A DNA stretch of 64,000 bases from contig NC_039359.1 in NCBI RefSeq assembly GCF_003573695.1, forward strand, positions 189,246,813-189,310,812. Direction: 5' to 3'. A program made the position numbers and the translations under genes. Origin of the DNA: Papaver somniferum (lineage: Eukaryota; Streptophyta; Magnoliopsida; Ranunculales; Papaveraceae). Positions 1 through 9,218 of this stretch are shown piece by piece (within the stretch, counting starts at the first letter, position 1; every line of letters begins with the position of its first letter). The notes beneath the pieces are model-generated. The model did no database searches and had not been told where the DNA came from. It was given only the letters and a program-made list of their open reading frames with translations.

Positions 1-2290
1 CCACTCATACGACCGTATGTAGATGGGGAAAGATGACTATTACTTTATAGAACGTGGTTGTTCTGCTGAATCTTCCGGTTGTAGGGAATCTTGATTTTAG
101 CTTGTCCAACGAAGAATAAGTAATGCACTCCACTCTAGTTAAGAAGGCAGAAAGATATAAACGGCAGGAAAATGATGAAAAATGTTTATATACTTGGTGG
201 GTGTCTGAATGGTTTCCTATGAAACCGAAAACGGATCAGGTGCTGAATGACACGCTCAGTTTCGCTGCGTTTTTATCCTTGTGGCTATCTAGAGATGTTT
301 TTGATGATGGCTCCGGCAAGAATGAAATAAAGACGGAAGCTTGTTAAATTTGTTATTAAGCTGGCGCAAGATGTTGCTCTTCCCATAGGCAGCTTGTTTC
401 TTGGTTCCTTGTATACCCATTTGGATTTCCTAACAGCGGACATGTATGCTTCTAACGGATATATGAAAATAGAATCATACGTTCACATCACCTTTCTCCA
501 AACATGGTTGTGGTAGAATTTCAAAGATTATGCTCCTAATCCTGTAGCTTCGTTTTACAGTACATCTGGAGGTGCTAGAATACTTTGTTGGCTGAAGAAG
601 CGTCCAAAACCTGGATTAAGGCTCATCAATTTCTTTGACAACGTGCATGCAGTTAACTTTCGTCCCTGGGCGCCGTCTCACATATCTATAGTTCAGCCGG
701 ATACTTTTGCCTCCGTCCCGAGCATAACATTGCACTCTGATAGAGAGAATATGAGTATTGGAGAAACCCTGTTTATGCAAAATTGTATACCTGGACATGT
801 TCCATCTTTCTTCAAGGAATCTTTCAATGTGGTTCCTTATAATATTGACAGAGCCGCTCGTCATATGGGTTTTGACCATGGGATTTCGTTCCTCCGTCCG
901 TTGACGCCTTCAATAGACCTTTTTCCATCCATTTTTTATAGTAGTTTTTTCAGAAAAAATAATAGCCTCACATTATCGCTCCCAAGAAGAAAGACGGTGG
1001 TAACACCTAAGTATAAGAAATTATGGCAGGAAGAGTTCCTTGCTCTTCATCAATCCGTGCAGGACGTCGTGACGGATCCATGTGGCAAGCCCTCTCCTAA
1101 GACTTTAAAAAAACATAAGTTGTTGAAGCCGCTTCCTTAGGGTAAGCGGAAATCTTCTGGACAAGGTATAAACAGTCCCCAGGAAAAGGAGCGGAGGTCT
1201 AAAAGGCGTGCAGGTGGTATCCAATCAGCTTCAACATCCCCAGTGATCTTCAATTCTTCCAATATGCAGGTATGTATGATTTTCCTTCTGACCAGGCCGA
1301 ATTATTTCAATATTTCGGATTATCTTCCTTGAAAATCTCTCTTTTATTTCAGGGTCTTGATGATATGAACGCCTTTGCCAGACTCGCACGCAGCCGCAAC
1401 ATGGCGCCTCCCGAAGAGAAATTCGGAGATACTGAGTCTCTTGAAGATGAAGAGGAAGACGAAGAAGGTTCGGGATCTGGCGGTGATGAAGAAAGTACCT
1501 CTAAGTGTAGTAGTGGATCCATCTCTTCCAGTGAGCCAACAGATGAGTCGGTGAGTTTCCCAAACGTTTTTCTTCTTGGATTATTTATTCTTTTATATGA
1601 AATAAATATTTAATTAGTGGTATTACAGAAAGAGGCTGCACCTAAGGATAACCATGAGATGGAGATTAATCACAATGAAGATGTACATGCATCTTCAATC
1701 ATGGAAACCATGTCTGTCGATAACCCTGAGATGGAGATCAATCACAATGAGGATGTTGATGTGCCTTCAATAGTAGAAATTGTATCTGTGGCCGCGGGCG
1801 CAATTGTTTCCAAAGGATATTCTGTAGTTGAAGGAGCGCTAGTCGTACATTCAGTTGCAGGTGACATCTTCAACCCTCCATTTACGGCTCTCTTTGATGA
1901 TCATGTGTTGATTGGAGGATTCAGCGTACCAGCTAAGTATGCGGAGTTAATATACCCAAATATGGGAAAAGTATGGACACATCGCAACAACCAAGAAGAT
2001 TAACAGTCATTTTTCATTGGTTAAACACGTGAAGGAATCCTTATCTTCAATCCATGATATGTGCAGTGTGACCGGCCACACCGTTTCTGGAGAAGTAGTC
2101 TCAAGCTGGGAGTACCATCGGGATATGTGTGTGAACTTTGAGTTTAATGCATCCTGGTTCTGTGAAGGGTTTTCTAAAATCCAAAAGATGCAAACTGAAA
2201 TGAGCTAGGTTCACACCCTGGATCTTATTAATCAACAGGAGGCGAAAATCGAGAAGTTATCCTAGAAATTGAAGTAGGATGCTCTCCAAA
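1..2290 (+). pseudogene. Plant mobile domain (PMD, aminotransferase-like) gene remnant
   Basis: Conceptual translation over 123-1140 follows the plant mobile domain family. An AFLSLWLSRDVF stretch is followed by LVKFVIKLAQDVALPIG, a W-rich segment and the family-typical YNIDRAARHMGFDHGI near 838-890. Reading needs one frameshift near 335-345 and crosses an in-frame TAG at 514-516; another TAG ends the frame at 1138-1140. Splice sites still look good: donor after 1269, acceptor before 1353, donor after 1550, acceptor before 1629, all phase 0. Exon 2 encodes an acidic, Ser-rich tract. Exon 3 (from 1629) encodes the FTALFDDHVLIGGFSVPAKYAEL motif common at the C-terminal side of these proteins, then breaks again near 2003. 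The 5' end lies outside the window. PMD proteins occur both as host silencing factors (MAIL1/MAIN type) and inside transposons. This copy looks dead and its origin is unresolved. Confidence 0.75.
1647..1790 (+). repeat. 72-bp tandem duplication inside PMD remnant exon 3
   Basis: Two adjacent 72-bp units (1647-1718 and 1719-1790) start with GATAACC and encode two versions of an acidic segment containing EMEINHNEDV. The copies differ at several positions, so the duplication is not recent. It keeps the reading frame (24 codons per unit). Confidence 0.8.
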
Positions 2291-2640
2291 ACATGTAGGA
2301 CGCTTTCTCTAAGAAGAATGAGCCATTGTTGGACGATTTCCCTTGAATGCTTTTATTTTTCTGAACTTTCTCCTCTTAGGTTTTTTTTTTTTGAAAGGAA
2401 AGAGACTCCTTTTTTATGGTTTTATTTTCTGGAAGGAATGATGCTTGATCAATTAATAAGTTGGAATCCTAAATATGAATGCAAATAGTGCAACCATTTT
2501 GGAGAAATTGTAAATATTGCATGAAAAGGGGAAATGCTGAAGTGATATGAAATTTTAGAATAATTGGGTTATTGGCTTATATTCTTAACATGGGACTTAC
2601 GTTTGTGTCAAGTTCCCAGTAAATTTCAAAACAATTAGCA
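2291..2640. other. AT-rich stretch without recognisable gene
   Basis: This is the tail of the PMD remnant, with a T-tract near 2380-2390 and short spurious frames. I see no domain, repeat or terminal motif that marks the junction between the PMD remnant and the gypsy fragment to its right. Confidence 0.5.
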
Positions 2641-3086
2641 GTGTGAATGATTGTTTAATGAAAGTTACTTGTTAACACGACCTCCCAACAAAACTGGATT
2701 TTTCTGGATAGTTGTTTCAAATCCAAATTTATTGTGCGAAGCAGCCCTAGTAATGAGAAGTCCCCATCTGTTTTTTTTTATTGTTCTTGCAACGTCTTTA
2801 TGTCGATCCGCAGTAAAGTAGGGGGTCTTCAGTTCCCATGCGTAATTCTCCTGAATTAATCTTTTCTTGAACAATGCGCTTCAGACCATTGCATTCACCG
2901 GTAGGATGATGGATGAACCTGTGATAGTGGCAATATCTCGAATCTAACATCTCTTGATCAGTTAGTGGATGCCATACGAGAGTCAGTTGAACTACCCCAT
3001 CTCGTACCCAAACTTCCACTAACTCCATAACTCTTCTTATAGGGAGCGGGAAGCACGGGTACTTCGAGTCTGGATTCTCTCGCGTT
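2641..3086 (-). pseudogene. Element F: gypsy-like gag fragment, distal part
   Basis: Read on the minus strand, 3028-2798 encodes a segment with C-H-Y-H-RFIHHPTGECNGLKRIVQEKI. This resembles the CxYHxxxGHxTExCxxLKxxI motif found in plant Ty3/gypsy gag-like polyproteins, here with an HH in place of GH. The minus frame at 2874-2665 partly overlaps it and may be its shifted continuation. Immediately to the right is the target-site duplication of the inserted LTR element at 3092-11645. The rest of gag lies at 11646-12365, so F was cut in two. F has no 3' LTR at this end and stops near 2640. Confidence 0.55.
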
Positions 3087-3091
3087 AGTGG

Positions 3092-5509
3092 TGAAAAAGC
3101 GGGTGTCTAACAACGCCACCCAATATTTCTCTTAGCAATCTGTATGGACAAACTCGAATATACTTTTAAGAGAATCAACAAGACTCAATCAATTAAAAGT
3201 ATATCAACGAGTTTATATCTCTCTCTTGATTTGATTTCCTCAAACAGAAACTGAGAGTACTGATCAAATACAAGGAATAACTTGGATGGTACCAAAGACC
3301 AATATCCAAGGATCAATCAATGACAATCAACAACCAAAGGTTGGATTACTCTAATTGATGATCTAACGCAGAACCTGTATTATTTCAATTATAAATATAA
3401 AACAATATAATACGGAAAATAATATAACACAGACACCAGAAATTTTGTTAACGAGGAAACCGCAAATGCAGAAAAACCCCGGGACCTAGAACAGATTGAA
3501 CACACATTGTATTAAGCCGCTACAGACAGTAACCTACTCCAAGCTAACTTCGGACTGGACTGTAGTTGAACCACAATCAGTCTCCCACTGATCCAAGGTA
3601 TAGTTGTACTCCCTACGCCTCTGATCCCAGCAGGATACTGCGCAGTTGATTCCCTTAGCTGATCTCACCCACAACTAAGAGTTGCTAAGACCCAAAATCG
3701 CAGGCTTTAACAATAAAAAAATCCGTCTCACACAGACAAGTCTATCAAAGGTTCAATATGTCTCCCACATAAAAAACCTAAAGTTTTTGTTCCGTCTTTT
3801 GATAATAATCAAGGTGAACAGGAACCAAATTATAATCCGGTCTTATATTCCCGACGAACAGCCTAGATAAATCAATCACCTCACAACAATCTTAATCGTA
3901 TGGTAGCGAAGCAAGATGTTGCTGAATCACAAACAATGAGACGAAGATGTTTGTGACTACTTTTTATATCTTGCCTATCAGAGATATTAATCTCAAGCCA
4001 ATCAATATGATTATACTCGTACGATAGAAGATGCAAGATCAGATCACACAACTATGATAACAGTAGTATCGGTCTGGCTTCACAATCCCAATGATGTCTT
4101 TAAGTCGTTAACCTGGTTTTATAAGAAGAAAACCAAAGGTTAAAGGAGAAACGGCTCTAACACGCAAACTAGTATCACACGGGAGGTGTGGGGATTAGTT
4201 TTGCAGAGTTGCTAGATGTCCCCTTATATAGTCTTTCAAATCAGGGTTTCGCCTTGGTCACAAAGCAAACAATATCCACCATTAGATGAAAACCTGATTT
4301 AGATTCAAGCTAATATTTCTAAACCGTTATATCAAAAACTTAGCTTGTTATACACAAATGAAATGTACGTTTCTAGGTTTGTTAACCGTACCCAAACGTG
4401 TACATTGTTGGTTCAACAATAGTTAACCAAAAGGTTAGCCATATGAGCATTTCATATCAACCATATTATTCTTCACCATAACTAGTTTAAGTGACTCAAA
4501 TGAACTAGTTAGAGAGTTGTTAAATTGCAAGGAAATCTTATGTACTACACAAGACACAATTAAAGAAAAAATGATTTGATTCACTTGAATCGGTTCATGA
4601 ACTTTATAGCCATGGTTTGCAAATTGCATTTCTTAGTCTTTATAAGTTTAAGTTCAGAAATCATCTTCTACCTTCTTAAGTTCGCACACTAGGTTCGCGG
4701 ACTTAAGCAACCGGGCAGAGTTTACAAACTCCAGCAGAAAATCTCGGCAAAGACTTTCCGCCGGTTCGCGGACTGGTACTCACGTAACAAGTTTGTCAAC
4801 TCCAGTAGAATTTCTCGGGATGAGAAGTTCGGCAGTTCGCGGACTGAGTTCGCGGACTTGGCAACAATTCATTCTTCCGGTTTCTCTTGATCAACAAAGT
4901 TTGCAAACTTTGGTTCAAGGAATAGGACTTATGCACAAATGTGTTTCCACAACAATACTTATGTCCATCATTGGTTATGTAATCTAAATGCTCATTCCAA
5001 CCATTGAAATATTTTTAGAGGATGTTATATAGTTGTTACACCATTTCTCGTCAAAGGAATTTTCAAAGTGATTGAAACATATCATGACTTTCGTCACTAG
5101 GTAAAGATAAACATGGTCTAAGCGAAACGCTTACCAACACATATTTTGAGATATAGATAGGCGAGGTATACTCGGCTCGAAATACTAAATGTGTATAATC
5201 CAAGTCTATATATAGCATATGACTTTTTGTTTCAAGAAGTAGGAGATAGAGTAGATAGACTTTTGAGTGACAGATAAGTTCAAGTCTTCACATACCTTTT
5301 TGTCGAGAAGTTCCACCGGTTCCTTGAGTAGTTCATCTTCTTGTATGATGAATCGCTATGCAGTCCTTGAGCTCAACTACATTCTCTATCCTAGTCCGAG
5401 ACTTAGTTATAATAGACTAGAAATCAAGACTTATAGTTTTGATCACTAACATTGACAAACATGCTTGAGACATCAACGCATGCGAGTTCGACCGAACAAT
5501 GCTCTAACA
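3092..5509 (-). repeat. 3' LTR of element 1
   Basis: 2418 bp, starting TGAAAAAGCGGG on the plus strand and ending CTCTAACA. It is the partner of 9219-11645. It contains the family-conserved block near 3431-3492 (GTTAACGAGGAAACCGC and CCCCGGGACCTAG) and a run of short repeats at about 4685-4890 built around GTTCGCGGACT, in what would be U3 on the minus strand. Confidence 0.9.
4685..4890. repeat. U3 subrepeats of element 1 LTR (TTCGCGGACT motif)
   Basis: The motif GTTCGCGGACT or a close variant occurs several times, interspersed with AACTCCAGCAGAA-like spacers and a TTTGCAAACTTTG palindrome nearby. The same block is present in the partner LTR at about 10815-11015. Arrays of this kind in U3 often carry enhancer function; nothing here proves it. 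Confidence 0.6.
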
Positions 5510-5510
5510 A

Positions 5511-5521
5511 TCTCCCCCTTT
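5511..5521 (-). promoter_or_regulatory. Polypurine tract of element 1
   Basis: The minus strand reads AAAGGGGGAGA directly before the TGTTAGAGCA that starts the 3' LTR. It is the expected primer for plus-strand DNA synthesis. Element B has the same tract at 40973-40983. Confidence 0.85.
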
Positions 5522-7136
5522 GTCAATTTTAGTGACAAAACTATCAATACATATGGAATACAAAAAAGATAAAGAAACTTTAGTAGCTCTTATTCCACAT
5601 GTCTAATCTTCAACATTCCTCGAAATCTTCGTCACTTCCAAGTACTCCAATGATCCCAAATGTTGTAAGTTTAGCATCACCGTTGTTGAAGATCCGTAGC
5701 TATAATAATGAGAAAGCATCGGTCTCGATCATTGTTATACAGTGTCATAGTATTATTCACAGTGTCAAAGTGCAATTGTATCACAACTTCAACAATAATA
5801 CTATGGTGATATGTATCACTCCCCCTTAGTCAATACTCCATCTCACATGGAAACCACTCCCCCTTACACAATGATCTGAAAACTATATGTATTTGTAGTG
5901 TGAAATACATATTAATTCTCCCCCCTTTTGTCAATAAAATTGGCAAAGGTACAAGAACGGGATCATAATGAAATTTCCGTAAGAGACATTTCATGACTAA
6001 AAGAAAAAAATACATATCATCTAATTTAGATGCAATCATATAGTCGAAGCTAATAGCATTCATCAAGGAGTTTAAAAGATACAAGATAACCCCTTTAAAA
6101 TTTTACAGCCGCACACCCCCCAAGATATGACCATTAAGCACAAGTTCAAAAGAACTCTCCCCCATTTGATTTTATTCCCTAGGGAACAACAAGAGCGACC
6201 TTAATTTCAAAAGAAAAGAAGGATTTTTATTGGACACTAAAACCATGAGAATGATTTTTTATATCCAAAATCTCAATCAAATTAATCACAAGTAAACCCA
6301 TGATTAATTTAATCGGAATACGCAATCAAATTATACACAAAAGTGATCAACTTAATTGATTATGCTCGACATAAGAGAACTTACGGAGCATAAGACTAAA
6401 ATACCCATCAGAAAATGAATAGTATAGTCGTTCATATACTCAACATAAGAGGTATCTTACGGAGTATGAAAATACTCAACTAGATTAATTACAAGAGAAC
6501 CCATAATTAATCTAGTTGGAATACACAATCAAACTAATTACAAAAGTAATCAATTTAATTGTCATTTGTTTTGCTCGACATAAAAAGACTTATGGAGCAA
6601 TAACTAAATAACCAAACAAGATGATTAATTTAGTTCAAGAATGCTCAACATAAAGTACCTTACGGAACAACCAACAAAGCTAATCAAAAATTAATCAACT
6701 TGGTTGTATCGTGCTCAACATAAGACATATTACGGAGCCACACAGTATTACATAAAATATGGATCAGTGAAGATCAATAATGTGGAATACACAAGGATTC
6801 ATTCTATCTTCCATCACTATTTGCATAGCGATTTTTAATAGACATAATCCTTGAACAAAAAAGATTTTAAATTATCTTCCATCAAAGAATTGACAATATA
6901 GGCTTAAATCTTGTTTATGTTGTCAAGAGTTCATTGATCTTGTATCAATATTTGCATATCGACAGGTGAAAGAGTTAACATTAGACAACATATTGGCATT
7001 TTATGTAGCAAGTTTTAATTTGAAAGATAGACATTCAAAAGCTAAACATAAGAGTTATTACAACCCATAAAGTATTAAGATAAGTTCAAACCGACAAGAG
7101 AAGAGAAAACAGTAAACAACATAATAAGTTCAGGTA
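5522..7136 (-). other. Non-coding 3' internal region of element 1
   Basis: About 1.6 kb between the PF20167-like frame and the PPT. It has no convincing coding frame. It is AT-rich and partly shared with element B (41000-41700 and 45130-45300). It contains a spaced series of related stem-loops at 6363-6741, described separately. Confidence 0.7.
6363..6741 (-). repeat. Five spaced stem-loop repeats with co-varying arms
   Basis: Related hairpins lie at 6363-6390 (TGCTC/GAGCA), 6436-6467 (ATACTC/GAGTAT), 6571-6600 (TTGCTC/GAGCAA), 6642-6669 (TGCTC/GAACA, one mismatch) and 6711-6741 (GTGCTC/GAGCCAC, one bulge). Each encloses an inner short stem of the TAAG...CTTA type and a conserved ACATAA and TTACG. 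The change from G-C to A-T in the second hairpin is matched in both arms. Element B keeps one copy at 45203-45228. The element is transcribed from the minus strand, where the hairpins also form. Confidence 0.7.
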
Positions 7137-8036
7137 CTAATCACTCAAACCATAGTGATATCTTTCAGTCTCATAGAATTTTTCCAAAAGTTCTGGAAAA
7201 GCATCTCCAGCATATTCAACTTTCTCCCGGAGAACAACATTTTCTTCTCTTGCTTGGGCAAGTTCTTCTTGGAGACGAGCAATTTCATCAGCAGCTGAGA
7301 CACTTGGATTTGTTAGGACATTTATGACAGTAGAAGGCCTCATCTTTTCAATACTAGACATCTTCAGCACAGCTGGTCCTCCAAGATTGGACCCAATCAT
7401 CTGAAGATTGGAGTTAGCACAAATCCTTGAAATGAGACAAGGTAATCCAGGTTTCCTACCACTATGTATAACACCAATCATAGAGTTAATAATAATTCCA
7501 CAAAAATCAAGTTGTCTTCTTTCAACAATAAGATAAATGAACTCAGTAAAATCCCTGGTCCAACAATTGCTGTCACAGGTACTTGGCATCATATTTTCCA
7601 CAATGAGTTTTGCAGCAACTTTGAGATGTAGGTTGGCTCCTCTTATATAAACCTTACCATCATTTCGAACAAGGTTTTGATCAAACAACATGTTGGACAG
7701 ATTTTCAAAAAACAATCTCCCATACTCAGGTGGAGGGAACCTAGCACCTCCAATAGGTACATTAAGCAAGTATGAGATGGTTGACCTGTTCACAGTAATA
7801 ACAGTACCTCCTACCATGGTTTTGAAGGAGTAGTCATCAGTATTTTCCCCGTGAATGTTTGCATAAAACTGAGCAACTATTTCAGAGTGAACAGTACCTA
7901 AGGGTCTGTTGATGATTCTCCAGTGGTGATGATTGAAGAAATTTTTCAACTCAGGAACACTAATTTTTGAAGGGTCAAAAAACCGTTCACAAATGGGTGT
8001 TTTGTTCATGAATTCTAAATACAGTTCACGAGCCAT
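7137..8036 (-). CDS. Putative plant transposon protein domain (PF20167-like) ORF with C-terminal coiled coil
   Basis: An intact 299-codon frame inside element 1. Residues about 35-215 follow the architecture of the family annotated as putative plant transposon protein domain. It has an EIVAQFYANI segment, a beta-rich GGTVITVNRSTISYLLNVP segment, then LHLKVAAKLIVENMMPST and the helix LIVERRQLDFCGIIINSMIGVIHSG ending in PCLISRICANSN. Residues about 245-285 form a charged heptad coiled coil (EIARLQEELAQAREENVVLREKV). It shows no catalytic motif I know; the family's biochemical role is undefined. It starts at the first ATG, in MARELYLEF. It is the only long open frame in an element that otherwise lacks pol, which suggests selection until recently or a young insertion. 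Structural or RNA-binding gag-like work is possible but unproven. Confidence 0.65.
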   Translation of the reverse strand: MARELYLEFMNKTPICERFFDPSKISVPELKNFFNHHHWRIINRPLGTVHSEIVAQFYANIHGENTDDYSFKTMVGGTVITVNRSTISYLLNVPIGGARFPPPEYGRLFFENLSNMLFDQNLVRNDGKVYIRGANLHLKVAAKLIVENMMPSTCDSNCWTRDFTEFIYLIVERRQLDFCGIIINSMIGVIHSGRKPGLPCLISRICANSNLQMIGSNLGGPAVLKMSSIEKMRPSTVINVLTNPSVSAADEIARLQEELAQAREENVVLREKVEYAGDAFPELLEKFYETERYHYGLSD

Positions 8037-8447
8037 GGGGTTAACAAACTAGCACCAATGCTTGGGTCGAAAAAAGATTCGTCTCTAGGTTGTTAACTAG
8101 AACTACCTACATGTCTATTTCTTCTATGTTCCATGGCAGTTAACTTCAAGAGAAAGTAAAATTAGTTACTTGGTTCTCGAACTGGTACTAATGGTGAAAT
8201 ACAAACACGAACTTAGATGAACAAACCTCATTTGATCCAAGAAGCAGTGTCTTATTCTGATTCCAATGGTACAACCTATTGGTAAGAAGATTGAGAGGAG
8301 GAATCGACATGGGAAGAAGTATGCGAACTGTTGGTTTTTCTCTTTGAGTTCTCGTACTGGAGAAGAAGGTGAAGAGAACGAGAAGGAAAAAGAAGAGATA
8401 GAAAAAACTTTTAAGATGTCAAGCAAACAGTTTGACACGTTCGGGTA
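8037..8447 (-). other. Spacer between the two frames of element 1
   Basis: About 400 bases with no supported frame. Short frames on both strands here are uncorroborated low-complexity (EEGEENEKEKEEIEK on plus, Ser/Phe-rich on minus). Confidence 0.5.
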
Positions 8448-9152
8448 CTATACTCGTACATGATACGGTTCTTGAAACAAGGCGTGCGAACTGCTTGTGT
8501 CAACTAAGGACGTGTTTGGTACAACAAGGACCATTAGCCTAAAAAGTTTGCCTATCATAACACCATGAGAGAGCTTCTTTCCAACAGCTCTTACGCCTTG
8601 AAGTACTGAGACCATCCTGAACATAGTTATTATAGAACTATCAAAGAGTATTATCAGAATTAATTTGACGATCTGATTTCTCTTTTTCCATCCTATCAGA
8701 AATTGTTCTTGACAGTAGTTTTTTCTGAAACTATCTTCAAAACAATTATCAGGAATTGGGTAATGACAAAATTTATTCGTAACGAGGTATTCATGTGACT
8801 GAGATTTAAACTCCTCTTGAACCAGGAATTGCAGGTTATTTCTAGAAGATCCCAGAAGAGGAGCACGGCTCTCATTGATAATTGAATCAATGTCAACCTC
8901 TACATAAATAGTATTTTTCATAGCTTGGTTTAGCCTTTCAAGAGATTCTTGCTCATTCTGGAGAACCAAATCAACATCAGATGATAGGATTTCAAGTTTC
9001 TTTTCAATTTCAGAAAATATTTCAAGGAATTTTGTACCTGATAGAGGTTTAGATAGAATTGCTTCTACAGATTTTAATAAATCGATCATGGAAGAGAATT
9101 CTGAAATCCCTGGATTTGTTGGTGCATTCATTGAGATAGCATTATTGTCCAT
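8448..9152 (-). CDS. Gag-like N-terminal ORF of element 1, function unknown
   Basis: A 234-codon minus-strand frame beginning about 50 bases after the PBS, the normal place for gag. It opens MDNNAIS, similar to MDSSAIS in element B (47756) and MEKSVIS in the plus-strand element at 26912, so this start is a family feature. Residues about 30-95 are helical and rich in Leu, Glu and Ser, with coiled-coil character (FLEIFSEIEKKLEIL). After about residue 165 the sequence becomes hydrophobic and unlike a protein and may be out of the ancestral frame. I find no zinc knuckle in this copy. Confidence 0.45.
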   Translation of the reverse strand: MDNNAISMNAPTNPGISEFSSMIDLLKSVEAILSKPLSGTKFLEIFSEIEKKLEILSSDVDLVLQNEQESLERLNQAMKNTIYVEVDIDSIINESRAPLLGSSRNNLQFLVQEEFKSQSHEYLVTNKFCHYPIPDNCFEDSFRKNYCQEQFLIGWKKRNQIVKLILIILFDSSIITMFRMVSVLQGVRAVGKKLSHGVMIGKLFRLMVLVVPNTSLVDTSSSHALFQEPYHVRV

Positions 9153-9204
9153 AGAGTCATATCGCTATAAACACAGACTTGTAAGGTCTTGAACGTGTTT
9201 GCCT

Positions 9205-9216
9205 GCTCTGATACCA
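9205..9216 (-). promoter_or_regulatory. Primer binding site of element 1 (initiator tRNA-Met)
   Basis: The minus strand reads TGGTATCAGAGC two bases after the LTR end, complementary to the 3' end of plant initiator tRNA-Met. It fixes both the orientation and the inner LTR boundary. Confidence 0.9.
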
Positions 9217-9218
9217 AT

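Noticed and set aside
643..879. Minus-strand frame at 616-879
   Set aside because: Antisense of the PMD remnant, whose plus-strand translation matches a family.
8166..8463. Overlapping frames on both strands (Glu-rich plus, Ser/Phe-rich minus)
   Set aside because: Low-complexity spacer within element 1; neither continues a known ORF.
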